A DNA stretch of 35,384 bases from a virus. Shown here in pieces: positions 6,873 to 15,705 of this stretch. The first letter of the stretch is position 1, and every line of letters starts with the position of its first letter. Position numbers and translations under genes: made by a program. The stretch covers positions 1 through 35,384 of the IMG/VR virus record IMGVR_UViG_3300047476_000201; one strand, written 5' to 3'. Below the pieces are notes generated by a model, which worked only from the letters and a program-made list of their open reading frames with translations, did not search any database and was not told the DNA's origin.

Positions 6873-9800
6873 TTAACTGCGGCCCACAACCACTTCCACA
6901 ACTCCTGGAGCAGGATCTGTCTTATTAGCAAGTGACTTACCAATAATTGTACCTGGTTTAGGATCGTTGTTTACGATAGCATAGCCTGGTTTTGCGGCTG
7001 CAACTAACATATCTCCCTTTTTAACCACGCCCACAACTTTAACTGGAACACGCCCTTGTAGTGCTACGCAGACTTTAGTTCCTGGGCAACCTTCATTCAT
7101 TACATAAGCGGCTGTGTTAGAAACAACACCTGCTACACGATGATCCATGTGTAGTTGTGTAGTTGTAACTTCTTTAGCGCCACCAAATACTAGAACTGTA
7201 CCTACTTCGTAATCTTGGTCACCTTCGTAGTATTCTGCTAAGTCAGCATAGGTAGCAATTAATCTACTGCCAGTTGTTAGGCTCCAGTTACCTTCAATGC
7301 TTCCTAGTGCTGAACTATCTGCACCTGCTTTGATTAGCGGAGTTCTAACGTGTGTACTGAAGTTACCTTCTGTACCGCTAACAGTAGTTGTTGCAGTAAC
7401 GCTACTTGCACTAGTAATACTTGCAGTACCGCTGGTGCTTAAATTACCACTAACGCTTAGTGTACCTGTTAATGTTGTGTTACCACGAATATTAACAGTA
7501 GTACCGCCTACAGTAGATCCTACAGATTCAAATGTAGTAACTCCACCAGGTGTCTTAATTAACAATGTATTTGTTGATGTGTTAACATCGATAGTATCAA
7601 AACTGTCAATGAACAGACCTTTAATGTTGATCTGGCCGCTGGCATCTGTTTGAACAATGCTACTTGCCGCACCGTTGGTAGTAATTGGTCTTACATCGTA
7701 ACGACTTAGTGCAGGTAGTCCTGTGTTAACAAACATTAGACCGCTGGTTGCAGTACCACCAACGAATCTAGCATTCTGAATACCGTCACCGTCTAAGACT
7801 GCTTGACTAAATGTAATCTCACTTGGACTTGCTGCCGCACCACTTCTGTTACCTAACAAGTAACCTGTGGTAATCTGTTGTAGTTTGTTTAGTGTTACAC
7901 CAGTAGTTGCACTACTTGATGTTTGTAGTTCTGCCCAACCGTTTGTTAATGTAAACTGGTTACTGTTAAAACTTACTAGACCCCTGTCTGCTTGTGCAAT
8001 GCCTGTGGCATTAGCACGAGTAGTTGCGGCATTCATAGCCAATTTACTTTGTGCGATAGCCGCACTGTCATTAACGTGATAGTTAGTAATTGGGTTGGCT
8101 GCACCTTGTCCGCCTACCAACTTAAATGTAATAACGTTTCCGCTACGTGCAATAGTTAAATCACTACCGCCGCCGATTGTTGTAGACGTATTTGTAATAG
8201 CAGAAGTGTTGTTATTAACATCGATCCAGTTAGTACCATCATACATCAAGAAGTCTAAGTTTGCCTTACCAGCAACACTGACTTTAGTATCTGCTAGTTG
8301 TTGAGCATCAACATAGGCTTTATTAGCCGCATCAGTGTCTGCCGCAGGAGCACCAACACCTTGCAGTTTATAACCGCCCATGTTCAAGTCGTTAACTGGA
8401 CTTAAAATACCAGCACGATCCATAAAGCCCGGACCAATTAAGTCTGACTCTGGAACTGCTTCGTCTGTACTACGGAATAAACCTAAACGTAAATCTAAGT
8501 AACCCTGAATAGCGTTTTCTGTTGGTACAGCATCTGTGGCACCGTCTGTAAACTTCTCATCGTTAGAGAATTCACTGATAGCAACACCACGTTTGAAACC
8601 AATACCGTCCAAGTTACTCAACGCAATAGATGCTGAGAATGTAACACGACCAGTACCTTGGTCAACTGTAAAGAATCGACCTACACGGAAGATACCATCC
8701 TGGTCTGTGGTTACATAGAATACACGACCACGTGTACGCTCGTCAATTTCTTTTACTTGGTTAGCATCTCTAGGAGCACCGTAAATCTTACTTGGATAGT
8801 TAGTTGAGTTATAACCACCAGTACCAATGTCTAAGAAGTCGTGACCTGTTACACGGCAAGTACTAATACGTACAACAATTTCTGCAAACTCGTCCGCGGC
8901 CAAACCAACACGTAATGTTGGAGGATCACTTAGGTCTAAGTTTGTAACAGGATCAACTGATGTGTTAATACCAGTTGCTAGAGTTCCACTTAAAGACTTA
9001 TCAGCAAGGTCTGAGAATCTTAAGATACCATAGCCTGCGGCTACGCCTAAGTCGGTGTAACTAGAAACTTTGTGCAGTTTACCGTCCCAAGCAAATACCA
9101 TGTCTGCCGAGTTAAGACGGTCAATAACACTACTTTCTGTGATACGATCTATGGCAATAGCAACGTCTCCTGCTGTAGCACCAAGTGTCTTGGCTGCATC
9201 GTTAGGATCTGCTAGGCTAGTTTTACTATCGTTTGGAATTAATTTAATATAGTCGTAGGTAGTGTCAAAACTTAGAACACTAGCATCAGAGGCTGTATTA
9301 TTGTTTAATGGATCTTTACTTGAGTAAGCAAGAACACGATAAACCCCAGCATCCTCGCCTGCACCGTTTGGATCATCAACGAAAGTTAACGCAGTACTTG
9401 GACGTACTGGGTTCGTATCATCGACTTCGTAGAACTGGAAGTTTTGGTTACCACGGATAATAACTGGTTGATTGTGATTCAAGTCCACAGACAAGCCAGT
9501 TGTACTTGTATCGTTGTTACCGCCTGTACTCAAGTTAATACGAACAATGTTTCCTTGTCCCCAAACAGTTGTTGTACCAGCGCCATATGAACCAGGATTG
9601 CTTTGATATTCTAATGTAACACTAGTCGAAGTGCTGTCTGTTGAAATAACTTTTCTGTTATAGTTTGTGTTTGCATTACCACTAACTGTATAGAACGTTC
9701 CTACTTGTGGAACATAACCTGGATCACTAAATGTTAATGTTACATAGTATGGTCCAGATCCTGTAACACTAGCACCTGTAACAGTAATAGGCACTGTTGA

Positions 9801-12800
9801 ACTTACGTCTGTGATAGTTGCTACTTCATAACGGCCAATACCGTTACCTGTAATAGCACCAACTGTAATATTAAATCCAATACCAGCACCAATAGTTGCG
9901 CCTGCACTTAGAATGTCACTGACAGTATATCTTAAACCACCATTGGTTAAACTTACTGTAGTAACTTGTCCACCACTAACAACAATGTTAGCAGTAGCCC
10001 CAGTACCTGTGCCACCAGTTAGTGGAACGTTTAAGTAAGTACCGTTGGTATATCCACTACCACCTACCAATGAACTTGCAGTCAGTTCAGAAATAATGCC
10101 AGAACCGTGGTTAACTTCAAGTTCGGAAACGTTGTATGGAGCATAGTCTAAGTTGTAAACAAAGATTTCTAAGTCGTCTTTTAAGTTTTCTAATGCATAT
10201 AATCCAGTCTTATAAACACGACCAACTTGAACCATGTTGTCTTTTAGACGTGCTTGATCTGGAACTTCTAACGGGTCACTGCCGGATGACACAAGACCAT
10301 ACTCACCGTGTGCGTTAGAACCGTTCAATGAACGAATCTGTCCACCGTTGTTGGCAAAGTATGCTGTCCAGCAGTAGTATGAGAACACAGAAACTGCTTC
10401 AACTAGACCTGTGTTTGTAGCAACAAGTCCGTAGCCTAAGTCGTTGACTTGTGTAAAGTCGTTTGAACACATACTTGTGTTACCTGGACTTAGCAAGTCG
10501 ATGTCGTCGATGTAGGTAATAGTTGTTGTACCAGTACCAAATGCTCCAGGATCACCATCGGTAAACTTAAAGGTCATCGATGACAATGTAGTGCTTACAC
10601 ACTCTACTTTCTTATTGTATTTTGGATTACTGTTACCGCTGATAGTATATCGTGTCTTGTCATACATGGCTACACTACGTGGAGCATGGTTCAGCGTGAC
10701 AAAATAACTACCACCAGGCTGTGGCAAAGTAGAACCATATGATGTAACTTCAAGACTCAACGGGTTAGTAATACCTTCTGCTGTGGCACTTCTTGGATCG
10801 TTGACAACTAGTCTATAGATTGGATATGTTATTGCTCTAGCACCAGGTATAATCAATGTTGGGTTATAACTTGGGTTTTGGATAACAGCATTGACCAAGT
10901 CCATTAATAATCCAAATCTAGTGACAGCACCAGATCCGTCTAAATCGCCATCTGTTACTTGTGCAACTTGATCTACAACAGCATTTAATGTTTGATAACT
11001 TGTTGCAGGTGTGTCTTGATTTAGAACATCAAGAGCAACACTCTTAGCAATTTCTAGTGCGGCAAGAGTTTCAACAAGTTGTTCGCCGGTTACAAGTTTA
11101 GCACGAGCAGTCTTATAACTTTGTGCGGCACGGATTGTATTATATGTTCCGCCGTATAACAAGTCAGCACTGGTGTTGGCAACAATGAATCCTACATCTC
11201 GAGCGCACTTGGTAAAGTCGTAACTTAACTGTGCAGGCACACTTCCTGACCCGTCAGTTAATGCGACCAACTCACCATTTGGCAATGCTGAAATATTAAA
11301 TTCAGTTGGACTTAAAATTTCTTTAATGTAGTATTTTCTACCACTAGATAGTCCACCGATTAGAACTTCTGCACTTGGTGCGGCACGGAATAATAAATCG
11401 TTAACACCATCTACACCTCCTAGGTAACTACCTAAGATTTTCATAGAGTCATTGACTTTATAACCAGAACCGTTTGTTGTAATTGTAATACCAGTGTTGG
11501 CAGATGTATATGTTGTTCCTGTACCTGTCTTGACAACAGTTACTACAGCACCTGTACCAATACCGCTGGTAGTTGTAACTGGAACAGCAGTATATGTACC
11601 GGCTGTAGATACAGCAACACCGCTGATATTCTTTGTTCCTTGTAGTGTTCCAAGACTGCTACTTAGGCCAAATTCAATCGGCATACCAGCACGTAAGTTG
11701 GCTGTGCTACTACAAATAATTGTATCAGTACTTGCAACTGTGGATGTTACTGTGGTCTTATAAGTGTAGTTGATAAAGTTAACAACTTCTGCTTTAATAA
11801 ACTCTTTGTTAGCAACTAACAATGCTCTTGCATCAGCATTGTCTGGAGGATTGTCTAGTATCTCAATTAATTCACCGAACAACGCAGTTACAGTGGCATT
11901 GGCATCGGCGCCGTCTGTTATCAATGAGTCAATAACTTGTGGTATAGATGTTTGATAACGAGTCGGTACAGGTTGGTTGTCGATAACATCAATGATTAAA
12001 TCTCTAATGTATTCGATAGCACTGATAGTTGTTTCCAACTGTGTTTCGATAACGGCTCTAGCACTAGCAGTTCCGTTAAAATAAGCAAGTCCTGCTTGAA
12101 CAGTTTTTAAGTTACCACCGTAGAATACATCGTGTGCAATAGCATCTACGATATATCCAGTATCTCTCTTACAAGTTTCTTTGTTATAATTAAATCTTAG
12201 ATTTAAGAAAACTAATACTTCGCTTTGTAATGATGATTTAAATGATTGCAGTCTTGTTCTTGATTCAATTAGTGCAGAAGAAACAGATGTTGTTGTAACA
12301 GGAACAATAGTTGGAGCGGCACTTACACCACTAAGAATCATTCCTTTGATAATGTTTAGTTTACTCTTAATAGCATCTGATTCTGTTGCAGTTGCTGAAC
12401 CACCTAACACTTGGTCAACATCAGTTTGTGCAAGGTCGGCAACTAGAATCGGTGTGCTGGTTATAACGCTTTGAAGCAAATCAAGAACGTGATTGATACC
12501 TGAAATGATTTGACCTGTTTGACCAGCAATCAACGAAGTATCATCGTTGGGACTAAAGTATCTTAGACCAGCAGAAACAGAAGCACTGTTACCGCCGTAG
12601 ATAAAGTCGTAGATTGCCGCATAGAAGTTTTCTTCTAGTTCTACTTGATATTGCGGTTCATCAAAAATAAATGTTGGGAATGTTGATACAATGTGTGCAA
12701 TGTATTCTGCTTTTAAGAAATCAAAGTTAGCCAACAATATTGTTTTTGCTGTATTGGCAGCAACAGATGTTGTAGACAAGTTAGGAATGTCATAGGCATT

Positions 12801-15062
12801 TGCTGATGTCAAACCGTTGTCGATAATATCTATAATTTCGTTTAGGTTATCAACTGCTCTTGTTTGTGCAGTTGTGTTAATGGCTAGTACTTCTTGTACT
12901 CGACCTTTTAGATAATTCAATGCTTGTAGTGTCGCATCCTTTTGATATGCTAGACTAGTTTCGTCGGAAATATCTAAATTATCGTAGGGCATCTTGCCGT
13001 AATAAGCACGGCCCGCATAGACACTCTTATAGTTTGTACCAAACAACAAGTCATCACTTAGAGCATCGACAATATATGCAACATCTCGAGCACACTTTGT
13101 TCTATCAAAAATAAAGTTAGGACTTAGAACAGTGTCAATATATCCAATAACTTCTGCTTTGATAAACTCTTTGTTCTTACGAATAAGTTGTCTTGCACTA
13201 GGATATCCTGAGCCATCGTCGGAGAATGTGTCTACTTTAAATGTGCGACCTTCTACAACAAATGAACATGGAGTTTCTGGAGCACGTTCGCTGCCAGTAA
13301 CTAACAGTTCTGTATCGCTGGGCTTGCTGACAACATCAAACGGTAAGTTGGCTGTAAAGCCGTCAACATATTGACCACCAGCAAAACGTTGCTTGTTTAG
13401 CGATCCAGAAAAACTAGAGCCTTGTTGGAAGTAAGGTGACTTACTTAGAACTTGACCTTCTGGATCAAGCACCATCATGAAGCCGCCGTGTCCTTGACAA
13501 CTAATTTGACGTAAGATAGTTGCATCGCCGCATAAGAATACGTCGATATCTCTGTTATTTTTTGGTTCACTTGAACGATCGCTAGGATCTGTTAGATAAT
13601 GATAACCGTATTCTGTGGTAGCAATTTGCATACCATCAAAGGTTAAATCTCTACGGAACCAAATATCAGCCCATGGACTCTTACTTACACGGTCCGCTGG
13701 ACGAATAATTACACGACGTAATTCGTCACCAACTAGGGAAACGTTCTGTGATAAACGAATTGGAAAGTCTTCTTCGTAGGTACCTGACTCAACAAAGATA
13801 GTCAAGTTCAATGATTTAACTGGCTGATCGTATTCTAAGTTTTCACCGACAACGAATGTACCTTCAACGTCTTGCAAGTCGATGTAGTCTTCACCAATTG
13901 GACTGGTAGGATCGTTTCCATAGTACAAGTAGATAATACCTTTAGCACCACTGGTACGTCCAACAACTAGTTTACCTGGAAGAATATCTGGTTTAGGTAG
14001 TAGACCTTGGTCAACACGACTACCATCGTTATTGGTAAAGTAGATACGTGTACTACCTGCGGCACCGCTGGTAGGTGCTCGACTAACTTCTGAGAATCCT
14101 TTACCTTGTCCATAGGCAATCAACTGACGATATGGACCAGTTTCCAATGGTGCAGAATCCATTAGTTCTTCTGCTTTTTGTGCCGCACGGTTAACGCTAC
14201 GGAAAGCATAAGCCCATGAACGTCCTTCTTTACCTATAGGTGTATTTGTCTGATCATCACTGCCTGTTGTGCTAACATACAAGTTAATATTACTTGCATA
14301 GGTACTGGCATCAACATAGTATTTTGTTGCGGCTTGTAGGTCATCAATACCGTTAGGTGTACCACGTCCAGATAGTTCGCCTGGGTGGTCGCTTAGATAT
14401 AACTTATCAAGCATAGTGCGGTTTGCCGCACTACCAGCACGAGTAATTACATCACTGGCTCTTGGAGCCTGTGAACCACTAGCACCTGCAGGAACATTTA
14501 AGAAGCCCTGCATTGTATCGCCAGTTATGTTTACAAACTTGTTATCAACATAACCTTTATTAACTGCAAAAGTGTCTCCGCTTACACCGCCTTCTGGGAA
14601 GTCTTCTGGTGGGAAATGTGCCGCATTAAATTGTCCAACTGCTAGAGCAAATTCACTGTCGTTAGTAGGAGCATATAAGTTACCTACCATTTGTCCTGCG
14701 GCATTTAGTCCAAACTGTAATTTTGGTAAGGGATCGTCTTCAACTCGTGAACTTAATGCAGTAATAACAATGTCGCCGGCATTACCGCCTGTGCTTGGCT
14801 GTGTAACTTGTACGCCAGTGCCGCCTACAATTTCTTTAAAAACTAATGCACTGCCGCCACTGTTAACAACGGGTATCTTACCGCCTTCGCCTAGTAAAGA
14901 ACTAGGAGTATCTGCTAGGTCAGTAAATGCAATTTGGCCACCTAGACCAAATACTGAATATAATTCTTGGAAGTTTTCGTTGGTTTTTCTAAACGATTCA
15001 CGAATACTATCACCGGTTCCGTCGTTACCTTCTACGCCGATGTCTATGATTTTTCTTGACAT
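6873..15062 (-). CDS. Giant (2729 aa) fibre protein with beta-helix, repeated modules and auto-processing-like tip
   Basis: The start at 15062 is preferred because MSRKIIDIG...NDGTGDSIRESF matches the 212-residue neighbour and a GGAG ribosome site precedes it; an upstream in-frame ATG (15101) lies within the late promoter. Order: NDGTGD module (~1-40); parallel beta-helix-like region (~258-600, with VESGTYEEDFPIRLS and NVSLVGDELRRVIIRP); four divergent copies of a C-x-R-D...YIVDA...DLLYGGN module (~630-1350); GxGYTxGTY-type beta repeats (~1700); a conserved FYVTTDQDGIFRVG...GFKRG segment (~2110-2155); fibre repeats; and a C-terminal ADLAEYYEGD...DHRVAGVVS domain (~2605-2729) resembling peptidase-G2/IMC auto-processing tips. 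It is probably a very long tail or distal fibre. A GCTAAATA late promoter lies 29 nt upstream. Confidence 0.85.
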   Translation of the reverse strand: MSRKIIDIGVEGNDGTGDSIRESFRKTNENFQELYSVFGLGGQIAFTDLADTPSSLLGEGGKIPVVNSGGSALVFKEIVGGTGVQVTQPSTGGNAGDIVITALSSRVEDDPLPKLQFGLNAAGQMVGNLYAPTNDSEFALAVGQFNAAHFPPEDFPEGGVSGDTFAVNKGYVDNKFVNITGDTMQGFLNVPAGASGSQAPRASDVITRAGSAANRTMLDKLYLSDHPGELSGRGTPNGIDDLQAATKYYVDASTYASNINLYVSTTGSDDQTNTPIGKEGRSWAYAFRSVNRAAQKAEELMDSAPLETGPYRQLIAYGQGKGFSEVSRAPTSGAAGSTRIYFTNNDGSRVDQGLLPKPDILPGKLVVGRTSGAKGIIYLYYGNDPTSPIGEDYIDLQDVEGTFVVGENLEYDQPVKSLNLTIFVESGTYEEDFPIRLSQNVSLVGDELRRVIIRPADRVSKSPWADIWFRRDLTFDGMQIATTEYGYHYLTDPSDRSSEPKNNRDIDVFLCGDATILRQISCQGHGGFMMVLDPEGQVLSKSPYFQQGSSFSGSLNKQRFAGGQYVDGFTANLPFDVVSKPSDTELLVTGSERAPETPCSFVVEGRTFKVDTFSDDGSGYPSARQLIRKNKEFIKAEVIGYIDTVLSPNFIFDRTKCARDVAYIVDALSDDLLFGTNYKSVYAGRAYYGKMPYDNLDISDETSLAYQKDATLQALNYLKGRVQEVLAINTTAQTRAVDNLNEIIDIIDNGLTSANAYDIPNLSTTSVAANTAKTILLANFDFLKAEYIAHIVSTFPTFIFDEPQYQVELEENFYAAIYDFIYGGNSASVSAGLRYFSPNDDTSLIAGQTGQIISGINHVLDLLQSVITSTPILVADLAQTDVDQVLGGSATATESDAIKSKLNIIKGMILSGVSAAPTIVPVTTTSVSSALIESRTRLQSFKSSLQSEVLVFLNLRFNYNKETCKRDTGYIVDAIAHDVFYGGNLKTVQAGLAYFNGTASARAVIETQLETTISAIEYIRDLIIDVIDNQPVPTRYQTSIPQVIDSLITDGADANATVTALFGELIEILDNPPDNADARALLVANKEFIKAEVVNFINYTYKTTVTSTVASTDTIICSSTANLRAGMPIEFGLSSSLGTLQGTKNISGVAVSTAGTYTAVPVTTTSGIGTGAVVTVVKTGTGTTYTSANTGITITTNGSGYKVNDSMKILGSYLGGVDGVNDLLFRAAPSAEVLIGGLSSGRKYYIKEILSPTEFNISALPNGELVALTDGSGSVPAQLSYDFTKCARDVGFIVANTSADLLYGGTYNTIRAAQSYKTARAKLVTGEQLVETLAALEIAKSVALDVLNQDTPATSYQTLNAVVDQVAQVTDGDLDGSGAVTRFGLLMDLVNAVIQNPSYNPTLIIPGARAITYPIYRLVVNDPRSATAEGITNPLSLEVTSYGSTLPQPGGSYFVTLNHAPRSVAMYDKTRYTISGNSNPKYNKKVECVSTTLSSMTFKFTDGDPGAFGTGTTTITYIDDIDLLSPGNTSMCSNDFTQVNDLGYGLVATNTGLVEAVSVFSYYCWTAYFANNGGQIRSLNGSNAHGEYGLVSSGSDPLEVPDQARLKDNMVQVGRVYKTGLYALENLKDDLEIFVYNLDYAPYNVSELEVNHGSGIISELTASSLVGGSGYTNGTYLNVPLTGGTGTGATANIVVSGGQVTTVSLTNGGLRYTVSDILSAGATIGAGIGFNITVGAITGNGIGRYEVATITDVSSTVPITVTGASVTGSGPYYVTLTFSDPGYVPQVGTFYTVSGNANTNYNRKVISTDSTSTSVTLEYQSNPGSYGAGTTTVWGQGNIVRINLSTGGNNDTSTTGLSVDLNHNQPVIIRGNQNFQFYEVDDTNPVRPSTALTFVDDPNGAGEDAGVYRVLAYSSKDPLNNNTASDASVLSFDTTYDYIKLIPNDSKTSLADPNDAAKTLGATAGDVAIAIDRITESSVIDRLNSADMVFAWDGKLHKVSSYTDLGVAAGYGILRFSDLADKSLSGTLATGINTSVDPVTNLDLSDPPTLRVGLAADEFAEIVVRISTCRVTGHDFLDIGTGGYNSTNYPSKIYGAPRDANQVKEIDERTRGRVFYVTTDQDGIFRVGRFFTVDQGTGRVTFSASIALSNLDGIGFKRGVAISEFSNDEKFTDGATDAVPTENAIQGYLDLRLGLFRSTDEAVPESDLIGPGFMDRAGILSPVNDLNMGGYKLQGVGAPAADTDAANKAYVDAQQLADTKVSVAGKANLDFLMYDGTNWIDVNNNTSAITNTSTTIGGGSDLTIARSGNVITFKLVGGQGAANPITNYHVNDSAAIAQSKLAMNAATTRANATGIAQADRGLVSFNSNQFTLTNGWAELQTSSSATTGVTLNKLQQITTGYLLGNRSGAAASPSEITFSQAVLDGDGIQNARFVGGTATSGLMFVNTGLPALSRYDVRPITTNGAASSIVQTDASGQINIKGLFIDSFDTIDVNTSTNTLLIKTPGGVTTFESVGSTVGGTTVNIRGNTTLTGTLSVSGNLSTSGTASITSASSVTATTTVSGTEGNFSTHVRTPLIKAGADSSALGSIEGNWSLTTGSRLIATYADLAEYYEGDQDYEVGTVLVFGGAKEVTTTQLHMDHRVAGVVSNTAAYVMNEGCPGTKVCVALQGRVPVKVVGVVKKGDMLVAAAKPGYAIVNNDPKPGTIIGKSLANKTDPAPGVVEVVVGRS
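11010..11815 (-). repeat. Giant-protein repeat module, copy 4, split by an insertion
   Basis: NKEFIKAEVVNFINYTYK is encoded near 11760-11815. SYDFTKCARDVGFIVANTS, DLLYGGTYNTIRAAQSY and a helix near LEIAKSVALDVLN are encoded near 11015-11230. Between them (about 11240-11750) sits a Thr/Gly-rich beta insertion of ~170 residues that includes a second GxGY-type repeat. Confidence 0.55.
11980..12240 (-). repeat. Giant-protein repeat module, copy 3
   Basis: This encodes FNYNKETCKRDTGYIVDAIA, DVFYGGNLKTVQAGLAYF and a helix with TTISAIEYI. The leading FIKAEV block is diverged (LQSEVLVFLN). Confidence 0.6.
12450..12735 (-). repeat. Giant-protein repeat module, copy 2 (Cys lost)
   Basis: This encodes NFDFLKAEYIAHI, then FIFDEPQYQVELEENFYAAI, YDFIYGGNSASVSAGLRYF and a helix ending LLQSVI. 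The C-x-R-D motif is replaced by Q-V-E-L, while the YGGN...SAGL part is well kept. Confidence 0.6.
12885..13180 (-). repeat. Giant-protein repeat module, copy 1
   Basis: This encodes NKEFIKAEVIGYI, then FIFDRTKCARDVAYIVDALS, DLLFG and a helical Q-x-x-x-T-x-x-A-L-x-Y-L segment. It is the most complete copy of the four. The repeat is visible at protein level; DNA identity is modest. Confidence 0.65.
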
Positions 15063-15090
15063 TGATATGCTCCAAAAGACGTTGTCCAAA

Positions 15091-15098
15091 TATTTAGC
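15091..15098 (-). promoter_or_regulatory. Late promoter (GCTAAATA) for the giant fibre gene
   Basis: Minus-strand GCTAAATATTT fits the CTAAATA-type late promoter described for cyanophages. The predicted start near 15085 gives a ~22-nt leader containing the GGAG site before ATG 15062. Confidence 0.5.
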
Positions 15099-15118
15099 CA
15101 AGATTTTTATAATCTTAA

Positions 15119-15126
15119 TGTAAATA
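15119..15126 (+). promoter_or_regulatory. Weak late-promoter-like octamer (TGTAAATA)
   Basis: This is one mismatch from TATAAATA and only 4 nt before ATG 15131. If functional it would give an essentially leaderless message. A small inverted repeat (AAGAT/ATCTT, about 15101-15115) lies just upstream. No Shine-Dalgarno is seen, so the location is suggestive only. Confidence 0.3.
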
Positions 15127-15130
15127 CAAA

Positions 15131-15418
15131 ATGTTCATACGCATAGACAAGGTAAAAACCGAACACACAAGAAAAAGTAAACTAGGTGCAGAGCATTCTT
15201 ATGTTAGAGAGTGCTCTGTGGTTGTACTACGTTGCGATAATTGCAGTGAGATTTTTACTAGAACTAAAGGCAGTATGGATCCTAAACGATTAAACAATCG
15301 TTACTTCCATGTTTGCGGTAATTGTGATGCTAAACGTTTTGCACAGCACAAAGGTATCGAGAAGAAACAGATATGGGACATGCCTGCCAGTAGTCTAACT
15401 CCTGTAGGCAAGATATAA
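15131..15418 (+). CDS. Zinc-ribbon-like small protein
   Basis: This 95-residue basic protein contains C-D-N-C (residues ~35-38) and C-G-N-C (~63-66) with 24 residues between, the spacing of a four-cysteine zinc ribbon, flanked by Lys/Arg-rich segments. Small zinc-ribbon proteins of this kind occur in many marine phages with no fixed function; nucleic-acid binding or contact with RNA polymerase is plausible inference. It is transcribed away from the giant fibre gene, with the two divergent starts 69 nt apart. A late octamer for the next gene overlaps its stop codon region. Confidence 0.7.
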   Translation: MFIRIDKVKTEHTRKSKLGAEHSYVRECSVVVLRCDNCSEIFTRTKGSMDPKRLNNRYFHVCGNCDAKRFAQHKGIEKKQIWDMPASSLTPVGKI

Positions 15419-15425
15419 CTAAATA
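15418..15425 (+). promoter_or_regulatory. Late promoter (ACTAAATA) for the basic-tail protein
   Basis: ACTAAATATTT lies at the stop of the zinc-ribbon gene. The predicted start near 15431 leaves a ~17-nt leader with an excellent AAGGAGGA ribosome site before ATG 15448. Confidence 0.5.
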
Positions 15426-15447
15426 TTTTTTCAAGGAGGACACTAAC

Positions 15448-15696
15448 ATGTTCGGATTTATTAAGAAACTATTTGGCACTGCACCTAAGGCAGAAACGAC
15501 AGAGGCTCCATATAAAGTTGAAGCACCTGTAGTTGACCTAGCAGATATTGCTATTGCTCAAAAACCTGCTCCAGTAGCAGAGGCTCCTAAAGAAGCGCCA
15601 AAAGCAGAAGCCAAAAAAGAACCAGCCAAGAAGCCACGTAAACCACGTGCTCCAAAGGCTGGCGGTGCTAAAGCGCCTAAAAAAACTAAGAAGTAA
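15448..15696 (+). CDS. Lys/Pro/Ala-rich basic protein with amphipathic N-terminus
   Basis: The 82 residues fall into three parts: an amphipathic N-terminal helix (MFGFIKKLFGTAPK), an acidic/hydrophobic linker (VEAPVVDLADIAIA), and a tail of ~45 residues made almost wholly of Lys, Pro, Ala and Arg (PKAEAKKEPAKKPRKPRAPK). The tail resembles histone H1 or bacterial HU/H1-like C-termini, so DNA or RNA binding is likely; the first helix could touch a membrane. The strong AAGGAGGA ribosome site and late promoter suggest abundant late expression, perhaps in DNA packaging or the virion interior (inference). Its 3' end overlaps the UvdE stop by 11 nt, convergently. Confidence 0.7.
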   Translation: MFGFIKKLFGTAPKAETTEAPYKVEAPVVDLADIAIAQKPAPVAEAPKEAPKAEAKKEPAKKPRKPRAPKAGGAKAPKKTKK

Positions 15697-15705
15697 TAGT
15701 CTTAG
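15679..15705 (-). terminator. Possible intrinsic terminator for the uvdE transcript
   Basis: On the minus strand a 6-bp stem (CTAAGA, 700-705 to TCTTAG, 686-691 of the 15-kb block; 8-nt loop) spans the UvdE stop codon and is followed directly by seven T residues (15679-15685). The stem is short and AT-rich, so termination may be partial. The T-run also encodes the Lys codons at the end of the opposing gene. Confidence 0.4.

Noticed and set aside
15063-15101. Thirteen-codon upstream extension of the giant fibre gene
   Set aside because: It would start inside the late promoter octamer, and the conserved IDIG...NDGTGD module starts at 15062 with a proper ribosome site.
15101-15115. Small inverted repeat AAGAT/ATCTT as a bidirectional terminator
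   Set aside because: Only 5 bp and AT-only, and it lies between divergent promoters, where no transcript needs to end.
14572-15123. A 183-residue plus-strand open frame opposite the start of the giant gene
   Set aside because: It is an antisense shadow of a strongly coding frame, Pro/Ser-rich from reverse-complemented Gly/Thr codons, with no ribosome site.
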